Part shown: one piece after another, positions 52,104-62,313 of the stretch
Position numbering within the stretch: position 1 is the stretch's first letter
Layout: each line of letters opens with the position of its first letter
Source: Halanaerobiales bacterium
Lineage (GTDB): Bacteria > Bacillota > Halanaerobiia > Halanaerobiales > M55B127
Length of the DNA: 64,000 nucleotides
Assembly (NCBI GenBank): GCA_018334565.1
Contig: JAGXLU010000002.1
Location: 53,806-117,805 of the forward strand
Direction: 5' to 3'
Translations under genes and position numbers: made by a program
Notes under the pieces: generated by a model
Databases searched by the model: none
What the model was told of the DNA's origin: nothing
What the model saw: only the letters and a program-made list of their open reading frames with translations

Positions 52104-52493
52104 ATGAAAATAGAATTTAACACCTCTAAACCAATATATGAACAGGTTATTGATGAGATAAAAAGACAAATTGCGCGAGGGGAGATAGAGCCTAACGGTA
52201 AGCTACCTTCCCAGAGGGAACTGGCAAAAGAGATCGAGGTAAACCCTAATACAGTTCAGAGGGCCTACCGGGAGATGGAGAACCAAAACTTAGTTGAAAC
52301 AAAAAGAGGTCGTGGGACCTTTGTAAAGGATGATGATAAAGTGATAAAAGATATTAATCAACAGTTGGCTCATTCAGCTGTTAAGAAATTTATTGATGAG
52401 ATGTCGGCAATTAATTATCAACAAAAAGAGATGATTGAATTATTGAAAAATGAGTTAGAGGGGAGGACTTATAATGAGCAAAACAGCAATTGA
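52104..52493 (+). CDS. GntR-family transcriptional regulator (YtrA subfamily)
   Basis: KPIYEQVIDEIKRQIARGEIEPNGKLPSQRELAKEIEVNPNTVQRAYREMENQNLVETKRGRGTFV. Confidence 0.97.
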   Translation: MKIEFNTSKPIYEQVIDEIKRQIARGEIEPNGKLPSQRELAKEIEVNPNTVQRAYREMENQNLVETKRGRGTFVKDDDKVIKDINQQLAHSAVKKFIDEMSAINYQQKEMIELLKNELEGRTYNEQNSN

Positions 52494-53172
52494 AGTGAGT
52501 AATATTAGAAAAAAATATCCCGGAGTGTTAGCCTTAAATGATATAAGTTTGAACTTTCCAGCCGGGCAAATTACCGGCCTAATAGGTCCAAATGGGAGTG
52601 GGAAATCAACCTTGCTGAAAATATTATCGGGATTGGTAGTTAAAGATTCAGGACGAATTAAAATCAAGGGAAGAAGGAAAGAAATTTTAATGAACGACAT
52701 CGCCTTTTTACCTGAGTTAAATCATCTATATGTATGGATGACGATTAAACAAGCAATTAAATTTTTTGATGAACAGTATCAAGACTTCAATACTAACAAA
52801 GCTGAAGAACTAGTGGAATTCATGAACTTGAAATTAGACCAAAAAATTAAGTCTCTTTCTAAAGGTATGGTAGGTAGATTGAAGCTCATACTTGTTCTTT
52901 CCAGAAGAACTCCTATCTTAATACTGGATGAACCGCTGGCAGGTATAGATCCTAATTCCAGGGCAAGGATACTGGAAAGTTTAATCAGTGAATATGAAGC
53001 GGACTTTCAATCAATAATAATTGCAACTCATGAAGTAGTAGAAGCAGAGAAATTTTTTGATCATGTTGTGTTTTTAGAAGAAGGCAGTGTAGTATTAGAA
53101 GGCAATACAGATGACTTAAGAGCAGAATATAATAAATCAGTACAGGAACTGGTAAGGGAGGTATTTAAATGA
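52474..53172 (+). CDS. ABC transporter ATP-binding protein
   Basis: GLIGPNGSGKSTLLKILSGLV; LSKGMVGRLKLILVLSRRTPILILDEPLAGID. Confidence 0.96.
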   Translation: MSKTAIEVSNIRKKYPGVLALNDISLNFPAGQITGLIGPNGSGKSTLLKILSGLVVKDSGRIKIKGRRKEILMNDIAFLPELNHLYVWMTIKQAIKFFDEQYQDFNTNKAEELVEFMNLKLDQKIKSLSKGMVGRLKLILVLSRRTPILILDEPLAGIDPNSRARILESLISEYEADFQSIIIATHEVVEAEKFFDHVVFLEEGSVVLEGNTDDLRAEYNKSVQELVREVFK

Positions 53173-53930
53173 GAGGTTGGCTGTCACTATTTAAAAAGGA
53201 ACTGAGAACAAAGTTGTTTACTATTCTGGTATCTATCTTATTGATATCAGGCTGGGAGATCTTTTTAATGACGAAGACAGAGGTGTGGCCGCTTGGTTTA
53301 AGTTTTGCGCTTGGCTTTCTACCCTTAACAATTTTTCCCTTGATTATGTTGATACAGGGGTATCAAAGTTTCAGAAAAGAGTGGAATAATCAAACAATAT
53401 ATTTATTGAAATCTTTACCCAGGAAGGGCTATGAAGTGGTTTCATCAAAATTGGTTTCCAGTACTTTAATATATATATTACTTACCCTTTATACACTGGG
53501 ATTACATATGTTTTTTCACTGGTATCAGGTTAAATATTTGTTGAGAAATGTTCCTCCAGGAGTAGCGAACAATTATTCGCATCGGATGGCAGTTATTGCA
53601 GTGTTAATATATCTGGCAGTTGGGTTTGTACCCTATGTACTAAGTCAGTTTTCCTATCTGGTCAGCGGCTTTTTCAGTAAATTCAGATGGCTGGTAAGTA
53701 TTGTGGTTTTTATTTTGAGTCATTACATATTGCTAAGATTAGGTGGATTAGTTGCGAGATGGTTTAACTGGATGCCTGATATTCCTTTAGATGCGAGGTG
53801 GACTGGAGCAGGTGGAGAACAGTCCGTAACAATATATCTGGGAAGTGGTCCAATTATTGCTGAACTTATCATAATAATAGGCTTTTTCTTTACAGGGGCC
53901 TGGATTTTAGAAAAACAATTAGATGTTTAG
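53169..53930 (+). CDS. ABC transporter permease-like membrane protein
   Basis: Multiple TM segments; overlaps the ATPase gene; operon context. Confidence 0.78.
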   Translation: MRGWLSLFKKELRTKLFTILVSILLISGWEIFLMTKTEVWPLGLSFALGFLPLTIFPLIMLIQGYQSFRKEWNNQTIYLLKSLPRKGYEVVSSKLVSSTLIYILLTLYTLGLHMFFHWYQVKYLLRNVPPGVANNYSHRMAVIAVLIYLAVGFVPYVLSQFSYLVSGFFSKFRWLVSIVVFILSHYILLRLGGLVARWFNWMPDIPLDARWTGAGGEQSVTIYLGSGPIIAELIIIIGFFFTGAWILEKQLDV

Positions 53931-53942
53931 GGGTTGATTTAA

Positions 53943-55079
53943 ATGAAAAGAAAAAACATGATAGCATTGATACTAATAGTACTGGTTTTAATAATGGTTA
54001 TAGATTTTCAGATTAATGAAGAGGGTGTTTTAGAAGACTTTTTCAGTCAATTTGCTACAGAATCAATGTTGGAGCTAAGAGGTTCGGCTGGCATGTTCCC
54101 ACATGATGAGGAGCCGCTGGCAGTAAGGAAAGCTAACTTCAGTTATACTGCCCAGGATATAGAGGTCTTTTATTTGCAAAACGAGGTAGGTTCGATTGAT
54201 ATTAAGGGACATAATGGAGATAAAATAATTGTGGAGTATGAAATTAATATTTATGCAGAAGATAAAGCAGAAGCAGAACAATATCTAAATCAGGTAGTGA
54301 TAGATTACGCTGTAACTAAAAGAGATTTTGAACTTTTTACAGATCGGCCCGAGTCTTTACCAGACAGTGTCAGGGGGGTTGAAATATTATTTGATATAGC
54401 GGTCCCCCGGGATATATTTTTGGATTTATCCAATAAATATGGGGATGTTAATGTGCGAGATTTCCAATCCGGCCTTATTTTAGAATCCAGATATACCACA
54501 ACAAAAGTTGCTTTTGTCAGAGGGGATATTTCTATAAATAATGATTATGGGACTTTAAATTTATCTGATCTGGAGGGTAAAGTTTTTGTGGAAAGTTCTT
54601 ATAATAAAAATGTTATGCAAAATATTGAAGGCAGCCTTATTTTAAAGACCAACTTCACGCAGAATTATTTAAAAGACATATCTGCAAATACGGAATTGAT
54701 AGGTAGATATGGCCAAGGTGATATAGAAAACTTAACAGGAGAACTTAATTTAGATATTCAGTACATGGGGCTTAACTTAGATGAGATAGATGCCAAAATA
54801 AAAGGCAGTATGGAATATGGTGATGTTAATATAGAAAGCCTAAATAATGATCTTGAAGTGAGTTCGCGTTATTCAGACCTGAAAATTTGGATGAAAAAAA
54901 ATTTGAGAGATCTAAATGTAGATGTTACTGCAAGACACGGCAGTCTTAAATCCGACCTAGATTTGAATACAATCAAAGAAAATAATACTTATAAAGTGTC
55001 AGGTATAATCGGTCAGGGAAGTGTTGATCTAATTATCGATGCCTATCAGGCTGATCTTGAATTAATCTATGAAAATTAA
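53943..55079 (+). CDS. DUF4097-type beta-helix protein with N-terminal membrane anchor
   Basis: Repeated short beta units (LDLSNKYGDVNVRDF, LTGELNLDIQYMGLNLDEIDAKIKGSMEYGDVNIESL). Confidence 0.75.
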   Translation: MKRKNMIALILIVLVLIMVIDFQINEEGVLEDFFSQFATESMLELRGSAGMFPHDEEPLAVRKANFSYTAQDIEVFYLQNEVGSIDIKGHNGDKIIVEYEINIYAEDKAEAEQYLNQVVIDYAVTKRDFELFTDRPESLPDSVRGVEILFDIAVPRDIFLDLSNKYGDVNVRDFQSGLILESRYTTTKVAFVRGDISINNDYGTLNLSDLEGKVFVESSYNKNVMQNIEGSLILKTNFTQNYLKDISANTELIGRYGQGDIENLTGELNLDIQYMGLNLDEIDAKIKGSMEYGDVNIESLNNDLEVSSRYSDLKIWMKKNLRDLNVDVTARHGSLKSDLDLNTIKENNTYKVSGIIGQGSVDLIIDAYQADLELIYEN

Positions 55080-55087
55080 CAAGGTAT

Positions 55088-55120
55088 AGTCCGCCTTGAA
55101 GAGGTGGGCTTTATTTTGTT
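55088..55120 (+). terminator. Rho-independent terminator
   Basis: AGTCCGCC-ttgaaga-GGTGGGCT with wobble pairs, then TTATTTTGTTT. Confidence 0.65.
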
Positions 55121-55451
55121 TGTTGTTGAATAGCAATTTGATGGTTAAAGTACATTATAATATAATTTCTTCATTTTTTAATATTTATTTTAAAAAATGC
55201 ATTACCTTCAAAGGACTTTTAAATTGATAATAGAGTAGAATTCTAAAAAATTATTAAGGGTTTGTAGTATAAGGTAGAATTAATTAACTGTCTCTGCTCA
55301 ATTTAAAAAGGATTTTAAGATATATTATTGAATTTAGTATATAAGTAAAAATATTTTAAATATATAATAAATGCTGTTAATATATTAATCTTAAATATAT
55401 TATCGCTGACATACTCAATTTTTTAAAAATAAATTTAAGGCGAGGTTTTTG

Positions 55452-56096
55452 ATGATGACTGAACATATACATTATACTAAAAATGAACAAATAACAAATA
55501 CAATTACACACGGCATAGGTGTTATTTTTGCTATTTTTGCCCTAATATATTTAATAGTCAACAACCAGAATTCAAGTGATTTTTATGAGATGATGAGTTA
55601 CGTCATATATGGTTCAACCATGATAATTTTGTATCTCTCTTCTACTCTATACCACGGAATACAGGTTGAAAAAGCCAAAAGATATCTACGTAGTTTAGAT
55701 CATGCCTCTATTTTTCTTTTGATAGCAGGTACTTATACCCCGATTACCCTGATTGCTTTGAGAGGCAGATTGGGCTGGATATTATTTATTACGGTCTGGA
55801 CGATAGCTTTAATTGGTGTTATATTTAAGGTGTTTTTTGTAAACAAGCTAAAAATATTGAGCGTAATTATCTATCTTTTAATGGGCTGGATGATCATTTT
55901 TGCCATAAAGCCTTTGCTGGCTGCTTTAAGTGTTCAAAGTATATTATTTATGGCAGTAGGTGGTCTGGTTTATACAGTGGGTATACTCTTTTATGCTCTA
56001 CAGAGTTTGGGCTATAAATACAGTCACTCTATCTGGCACCTCTTTGTTTTAGCAGGTAGTGTTTCTCATTTTATTATGATATGTTTTTTAGAATAG
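55452..56096 (+). CDS. Hemolysin III/PAQR-family membrane protein
   Basis: NTITHGIGVIFAIFAL; SSTLYHGIQVEKAKRYLRSLDHASIFLLIAGTYTPI; SHSIWHLFVLAGSVSHFI. Confidence 0.96.
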   Translation: MMTEHIHYTKNEQITNTITHGIGVIFAIFALIYLIVNNQNSSDFYEMMSYVIYGSTMIILYLSSTLYHGIQVEKAKRYLRSLDHASIFLLIAGTYTPITLIALRGRLGWILFITVWTIALIGVIFKVFFVNKLKILSVIIYLLMGWMIIFAIKPLLAALSVQSILFMAVGGLVYTVGILFYALQSLGYKYSHSIWHLFVLAGSVSHFIMICFLE

Positions 56097-56106
56097 GTGA
56101 TAAATA

Positions 56107-56817
56107 ATGGAAAAGAATAAATTAGTTAAAGTGTTAAAAAACAATCCCTGTAAGAATATGGGTGTGATTGGTTTTGTGGAGAACAACCCCATAAAAAATA
56201 TTTTCCAGAAAGGTGATTCTTATATTATTATAGGCAAAAGCGATCATCTTTGGGCTTATCCAGTAAGCTCTAATAAAAAGGAATTTTTAAGTTTAATTGG
56301 AGATATTGAGATTTCAACTAGATACTATGCTAATCTGCAAGATTGGATGATTCCTTTAATTACAAAAGGAGCCCAGCCAGAATGGCACTTAAAAACCAGA
56401 AGATATTACTTTTCTGAAGATATATTTATAGAAGAACCCAGACATGAGGTAGATATTTTAAAAAAAGAGGATATAGATGTAATAATCAAAAATTTGAAAT
56501 ATGGGGATCACTTGACTTATGAGACCGTGTTAAACAGGATTGAATCAGGAATTTCAGCCGGGATCAGAATCGATAATAGTCTGGTAGCCTGGGCTATTAC
56601 CCACGATGATAAATCGTTGGGGTTTTTACATGTTCTGCCCCAATATAGAAACAGGGGCTTGGCCAGTGATATCGCAAGGTATCTTATAAAAAAGAAAAGA
56701 GCCAGAGATGAAGCGGTCTATATTAATATAGAACCTGATAATCAAAAATCGATAAGAATGTCAGAAGGCCTTGGTTTTAAGTATGATAGAAATATCAGTT
56801 GGCTTAAACTAAAATAA
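56107..56817 (+). CDS. GNAT N-acetyltransferase
   Basis: LGFLHVLPQYRNRGLASDIARYLI; NIEPDNQKSIRMSEGLGFK. Confidence 0.92.
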   Translation: MEKNKLVKVLKNNPCKNMGVIGFVENNPIKNIFQKGDSYIIIGKSDHLWAYPVSSNKKEFLSLIGDIEISTRYYANLQDWMIPLITKGAQPEWHLKTRRYYFSEDIFIEEPRHEVDILKKEDIDVIIKNLKYGDHLTYETVLNRIESGISAGIRIDNSLVAWAITHDDKSLGFLHVLPQYRNRGLASDIARYLIKKKRARDEAVYINIEPDNQKSIRMSEGLGFKYDRNISWLKLK

Positions 56818-56834
56818 TACCATGGAGTGAGATT

Positions 56835-57764
56835 ATGATCGCAGTAATAGGAAGTACAAACTTGGATACCGTTTACGAAGTTGATCATTTTACCCTGCCG
56901 GGCGAGACTCAAACTGCCTTAAGTTTAAACCAATATTTTGGCGGAAAAGGGGCAAATCAAGCAATAGCAGTAGCCAAAATAACAGATAGTGGGCTGCTTT
57001 TTTCTACTTCTATAGGTGATGATAAAGAAGGTGAAGAGATTAGTAAGAGATTTGATAGATTTAAGATAGAAGGTTATCAAATACATAATGACACATCAAG
57101 TGGAAGAGCCTTTATTGAAGTAAACCGTAAAGGAGAGAATAAAATTGTATCAAATCCAGGTGCTAATAATTCCCACAGCCCGGACATTGTGAAAAGATTT
57201 TTGACTAAACATGGTCCAAAATTTAATTTTTGTCTGATCCAAAATGAGATTCCCAAAGAGACCATTGCTGAATCCCTGAGATTATTAAAAGAAAAAAACA
57301 TCAAAATTATATATGATCCTGCTACCAAGGAAAAAACTGAGATCGAATGGCTTACAGATGTGGATTATCTCACACCAAACCAGACTGAATTTCACTATTT
57401 GAAAGATAAGCTGAAAATCAAGAAAAATCATCTAAAAAAAGAGGCATTAGAGTTTAAACTAAGATCCGGTGTTAAAAACTTGATTTTAAAAAGGGGTTCT
57501 GACTATATTATTATAGTGAATAATGAAAATGAGATTATAAGGTTTAATACCTTTAAGGTGAAAGCAGTTGATACTACTGCAGCTGGAGATATATTCAATG
57601 CGGGACTGGCCGCAGCTTTAAATAATGGACTTTCTTTAGAAAGAGCCTGCCAATTTGCTTCAGCCGGGGCAGCAGTGTCAGTTACAAGAAAAGGCGCACA
57701 GAGTTCTATACCTAATAGAGATGAAATAGATGAATTGTTGAGCTCACATGACTTCGAAAAATAA
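56835..57764 (+). CDS. PfkB-family carbohydrate kinase (ribokinase-like)
   Basis: NQYFGGKGANQAIAVAKI; DTTAAGDIFNAGLAAAL. Confidence 0.94.
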   Translation: MIAVIGSTNLDTVYEVDHFTLPGETQTALSLNQYFGGKGANQAIAVAKITDSGLLFSTSIGDDKEGEEISKRFDRFKIEGYQIHNDTSSGRAFIEVNRKGENKIVSNPGANNSHSPDIVKRFLTKHGPKFNFCLIQNEIPKETIAESLRLLKEKNIKIIYDPATKEKTEIEWLTDVDYLTPNQTEFHYLKDKLKIKKNHLKKEALEFKLRSGVKNLILKRGSDYIIIVNNENEIIRFNTFKVKAVDTTAAGDIFNAGLAAALNNGLSLERACQFASAGAAVSVTRKGAQSSIPNRDEIDELLSSHDFEK

Positions 57765-57792
57765 ATTAAAAGGAGCAGAGTTTAATAAATGT

Positions 57793-58238
57793 ATGAATTA
57801 AGAGAACCTGATTTGGATAATGGTAGAGATATAAAAAAATGTTGCAGGATATTAAAAAAATAAAAATGGCTTTCAAAATAAGGCGAAGGGATTAAATTTT
57901 ACAGAATTTAAATATTATTTAAAGGCTAATAAGAGGATGTCGAAAGGAAAAAACTGTTTCCAGATTATTTATTAGTTTTTAGTAGATTGCTATCCAGTTG
58001 GAATAGAAAAGTTGAGGCATCATCTAAATGATCTTTTTTAAAAAAGAGGCGGTCATGCTTCTTATGCTGTACGCAGATTAGAGCGAAAAAAGGTTAGGGG
58101 AAATTAATATTAATAGGACTTATAAAAAAAGCTGAGAAAAAAAACTTAACAGAACAACTGATCACCTGTGATAGTAATAATACTGCTTCAAAAAAGATAA
58201 TTGAAGCTAATGGGGGAAAATTAGAGAAGACAGTTTAA
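57793..58238 (+). pseudogene. Degraded GNAT acetyltransferase
   Basis: Fragments in different frames: MYELREPDLDN..., GIEKLRHHLND, GGHASYAVR, LIGLIKKAEKKNLTEQLITCDSNNTASKKIIEANGGKLEKTV. Confidence 0.85.
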
Positions 58239-58297
58239 AAAGAATGCTTTTATAAGAAAAAGATCAGCTTATGATGTCTAATGTTAGGAGGAATATA

Positions 58298-58786
58298 ATG
58301 GGTAAAGATATTATGGAAGTTTTTGTTGAAATTCCTAAGGGAAGCAATAATAAATATGAATATGATAAAAAAAAGGAAGCGTTTAGATTGGATCGGGTTC
58401 TCTTTTCACCTGTATATTACCCTGCTGACTACGGTTATATAGAAGAAACTCTGGCTGATGATGGAGATGCTCTGGATGCTATGGTATTAACAACCTTCCC
58501 CACTTTTCCCGGTTGTATTATAAGAGCTCGCATCATAGGGATGTTCATCATGAAAGATGAAAAAGGTAGAGATGAAAAAATCTTGGGAGTTCCTCTCAAT
58601 GATCCTAGGTTTGATAATATTGAATCTATTGATGATCTGGAAGTGCATATTCTCAAAGAATTTAGGCATTTTTTTGAAGTGTATAAAAACTTAGAAGATA
58701 AAAAAGTAAGTATCAAGGGCTGGGCAAATATAAAAGAAGCGGTTTCAATAATAGAGAAAGCTAAAGAAAGGTATAAAAATAATTAA
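58298..58786 (+). CDS. ppa: Inorganic pyrophosphatase, family I
   Basis: VFVEIPKGSNNKYEYDKKKEAFRLDRVLFSPVYYPADYGYIEETLADDGDALDAMVL; ATG after AGGAGG. Confidence 0.97.
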   Translation: MGKDIMEVFVEIPKGSNNKYEYDKKKEAFRLDRVLFSPVYYPADYGYIEETLADDGDALDAMVLTTFPTFPGCIIRARIIGMFIMKDEKGRDEKILGVPLNDPRFDNIESIDDLEVHILKEFRHFFEVYKNLEDKKVSIKGWANIKEAVSIIEKAKERYKNN

Positions 58787-58800
58787 TGAGGTTTTAATAG

Positions 58801-59394
58801 ATGAAAGTAATAGGTATTTTGGGGAGGCCAGAAAAAAGAGGGACTCATTTTCTGTTAAAAACGTCATTAAAAGTTTTATCAGATAAGAATATATAAAATG
58901 AATTATTACACATACAGATTATGATATTAAGTTTTGTACGGATTGTAATAAGTGTTTAAGAGGTGGTAAAGGTGTGCTCGATGATGATATGGAAAAAATC
59001 GGGGATAAATTAATAAAAGCCGATGGCATTTTAATGGTTTCTCTCTATTATTTTGGAACACCTACTGCTCAGATTAAAAAATTTATGGACCGCACCCGTT
59101 ATCTCAAAATGGATAATCAAAGATTAAAAGATAAAGTACTGGGTGTTATTTATGTGGATATTGGGTTTTCATTTTATTTGGAATTTAAGCCAGACTATGT
59201 TTCTGGGTTTTATGGATATGGGTATAAGACTTCAAATAAGAGAAGGCATGATTGCTGGAATAAAAATGGTTCCGGAAGCAGGTAGAATAACAACTTTTAT
59301 TATAATATTTCTCTGTATCTATGTTTTAAATAAATATTTTGGTTTAAATTTATTGACTTACTTATTTAAATCGGGAAACATTTTTTTCAACTAA
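58801..59394 (+). pseudogene. Degraded NADPH-dependent FMN reductase/flavodoxin-like protein
   Basis: MKVIGILGRPEKRGTHFLLKTSLKVLSDKNI*, then CTDCNKCLRGGKG..DDMEKIGDKLIKADGILMVSLYYFGTPTAQIKKFMDRTRYL, then a frameshift. Confidence 0.82.
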
Positions 59395-59491
59395 TAATAA
59401 CAAGCTTATATAGATGTGATTGAATAATATCTTAATTTTTTGGTTGGAAAAGTTAAAGAAATATTATTGTTTCAATAAGGAGGTATTTATT

Positions 59492-60058
59492 TTGGATGAA
59501 AAAGAAAAGATGGTAAGGGGTGACTTTTATGACCCTATGGATAGGCAGTTAATAACAGAACGTATGAAAACCCGTAAACTACTGCATACTTTAAATCATT
59601 CTTCACCTGTTGATCAAATTAAGCGTCGTGAACTGTTTAAAGAGTTATTCGGGAAAATTGGTGATGACTTTTTTATAGAGCCTCCTTTTTATTGTGATTA
59701 TGGATATAATATTGAAATAGGTGAAGATTTCTCTGCGAATTTTAACTGTATAATGCTTGATGTTACTCAAATAATTATAGGAGATGGGGTTAGCTTGGGC
59801 CCGGGGGTTCATATTTATACGGCTACTCATCCGACTGAGCCAAAAGAGAGATTGGCTAAAACAGAGTATGGGAAGAAGATAATCATCGAAGATAATGTCT
59901 GGATAGGAGGAGGGGCTGTAATTTCTCCTGGTATAAAAATAGGGTCAAATTCTACTGTAGGGGCAGGTAGTGTGGTTATTAAAGATATTCCAGAAGATGT
60001 TATAGCAGTTGGTAATCCTTGTGAAGTGATTAAAAGATTTGATGAGGAGAGAAGATGA
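59492..60058 (+). CDS. Maltose/galactoside O-acetyltransferase family (LbH)
   Basis: KMVRGDFYDPMDRQLITERMKTRKLL; hexapeptide repeats; TTG after AAGGAGG. Confidence 0.94.
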   Translation: MDEKEKMVRGDFYDPMDRQLITERMKTRKLLHTLNHSSPVDQIKRRELFKELFGKIGDDFFIEPPFYCDYGYNIEIGEDFSANFNCIMLDVTQIIIGDGVSLGPGVHIYTATHPTEPKERLAKTEYGKKIIIEDNVWIGGGAVISPGIKIGSNSTVGAGSVVIKDIPEDVIAVGNPCEVIKRFDEERR

Positions 60059-60849
60059 TGAGCGAGAAGGATATTATAGAATATTCTGATTAGGCTTATA
60101 TGAGTAAAAAAAGATCTTGAGGAAATTGGGGTAAAAGAGAGGAGGAACATTATGATTCATTCCTCTTGAAGTATGATAGGATGGTAACAGAAGGAACAGT
60201 TGCTCTAATACAGGCTTTAATGGATCTTATAACAAAAGAGTTAATATAATGATACCAGCTCACTTTGGTGATTATTCAAATCCCAATTATTGGTCCAATT
60301 CTCCCGTGCCCAGAGAATGAATTGAAGATATTAAGAAGAATAGGTCTGCTTTCAAAAAAAGATATTACTTTTACCAGAGGTGTTGGTATCACATCTGAAA
60401 TATTCCGCACATTTATCGAAGTAAAGAGAAGCAGCCGTTCCAGTTTTTTGTGGTTTAGGGTGAAGATTCAGATTATTTAAAAAAAGAGCACAGGTTGGAT
60501 TATGGATTAGGAGATAAATCATCCCTGGGTAAGTTTTATGAACTTGGGAGCCATGTATTATTGATTGGAGTTGATTATGATATTAATATTTCCTTTTATC
60601 TATCAGAAATGAAGTCCGGGGTGAGGCAAACTTGTGCAAGTGGACTTCCCATCTTGATCAATGGGAAAAAAGTTTAAAAGGAGTTTAAAAATATAGAATT
60701 TGATTCCGAAGATTACAATAAAATTGGATAAGCTTTTGAAAAAGAATTTGATATAAAATTAGGGGAAAATGGTTTGGCAGATGCAAAGCTATTTAACCAG
60801 AAAAAAAGCAGTTTATTTTGCAGAGAAGTATTTTATAGAAAATAATTAA
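60058..60849 (+). pseudogene. Degraded aminoglycoside N(3)-acetyltransferase (AAC(3)/YokD family)
   Basis: Fragments: VALIQALMDLITKE, PAHFGDYSNPNYW, ITFTRGVGITSEIFRTFIEVKRSS, HRLDYGLGDKSSLGKFYELGSHVLLIGVDYDINISFYLSEMKSGVRQT. Confidence 0.88.
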
Positions 60850-60878
60850 TATTGATTTTAGATAGGAGGAAGCAGTAG

Positions 60879-61385
60879 ATGTCAGTTAAAAATATATATA
60901 AGTTAGGTAGTAATGTATTAAGAAAAAAATCGGTTCAGGTAAAAGAATTTGATCAAGAATTAGAAAGAAAAGTAGAAGATTTGCATGATACTCTGTTAAA
61001 TTTCCAAAATGAATATGAGATTGGCAGGGCTATTGCGGCTCCTCAAATTGGTTACCATCAAAAGATAATATATTATAATAAGGGTGGTAATGAAATTTTA
61101 ATGGTTAATCCCGTAATCATAGAGAAAAGTTCTCAAACTTTTGCAGTATGGGACAGCTGTTTTAGTTTTAATGTTAGCTTTTTTGTTAAAATAAAAAGGG
61201 CTACACAGATTAAAGTAAAATATCAGGATATTAAGGGAGAGGAGTATATAGAAGAGTTCTCAGATGATTTATCTGAGTTATTTCAACATGAGATAGACCA
61301 TTTATATGGTATTTTAGCTACAGATCATTTAGAAGATAATAAAAACATAGTTATGCGTGAGGTCTGGGAAAGAAAATACCAATAA
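60879..61385 (+). CDS. Peptide deformylase-like protein with variant motifs
   Basis: GRAIAAPQIG; WDSCFSF; FQHEIDHLYG. Confidence 0.88.
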   Translation: MSVKNIYKLGSNVLRKKSVQVKEFDQELERKVEDLHDTLLNFQNEYEIGRAIAAPQIGYHQKIIYYNKGGNEILMVNPVIIEKSSQTFAVWDSCFSFNVSFFVKIKRATQIKVKYQDIKGEEYIEEFSDDLSELFQHEIDHLYGILATDHLEDNKNIVMREVWERKYQ

Positions 61386-61559
61386 TAGATAAGTTTATTT
61401 AATTTTAATATGGATTAGTTAAAATGTTTTTTATGAGTTTTATTTAAATTACTACTGCAATTTTAATTAATTAATTTAAATCCAATTTTTATAAAACAAA
61501 AAGGATTTTTATTTTGTATGATAATTTTTTTCATCTTAAATAAAAAGAAGGTTAAAAAG

Positions 61560-62243
61560 ATGAATGGTAAATACATCAAGATCAAAATGGGGATAGCAAA
61601 TTCTTATCTGATTAAAGGTAACTCAGGGTATATTCTAGTTGATACCGGGGTTGAGGGCAGTTTTGAAAAATTAATAGCTAAAATGAAAGAAGCTAGTATC
61701 AAATATAGTGATATCAAACTTATCATCATCACACATGTACATTATGATCATGTAGGTAATTTGCAAATTATAAAGAAAAAAACTCAGGCTCCCGTACTTG
61801 TTCATATTCGGGAAGCAGAACTTTTAAAAAAAGGCGAGTCATATTTACCGGGCGGGAATACTCTGTTAGGCAGTTTGGGGATTAAAATCATGGGTTTGCT
61901 AAAAGGAAAGCAAAATAGTTTCAAACCTGTAAAGCCTGATATAGAGATCAGAGATTATTATGATATCCGTGGATTTGGCTTTGAGGGTGAAGTAATTCAT
62001 ACGCCTGGACACTCAGCTGGTTCCATCTGTTTAATAATTGAAAATAGGCACTGTTTTGTAGGAGATACTATGTTCAGTTATGTACCCTTTACGATTAATC
62101 CACCCTTTGCAGATGATGCACAAAAGCTATATAAAAGCTGGGAGAAGATAGCAAAATCTGACTGCCAGATCTTTTATCCAGGTCATGGCTACATCTTTCA
62201 TAGACAGAAGTTAATAAATAATTTAAACAGAAAAAGAAATTAA
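61560..62243 (+). CDS. MBL-fold metallohydrolase
   Basis: ITHVHYDHVGNLQ; HTPGHSAGSICL; VGDTMF; YPGHG. Confidence 0.95.
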   Translation: MNGKYIKIKMGIANSYLIKGNSGYILVDTGVEGSFEKLIAKMKEASIKYSDIKLIIITHVHYDHVGNLQIIKKKTQAPVLVHIREAELLKKGESYLPGGNTLLGSLGIKIMGLLKGKQNSFKPVKPDIEIRDYYDIRGFGFEGEVIHTPGHSAGSICLIIENRHCFVGDTMFSYVPFTINPPFADDAQKLYKSWEKIAKSDCQIFYPGHGYIFHRQKLINNLNRKRN

Positions 62244-62313
62244 GTTTTTTAAGTATAACTTGTTATTAATATTATAAAAATAATCTTATTCTACGAATAA
62301 TAGATATTTAAAC

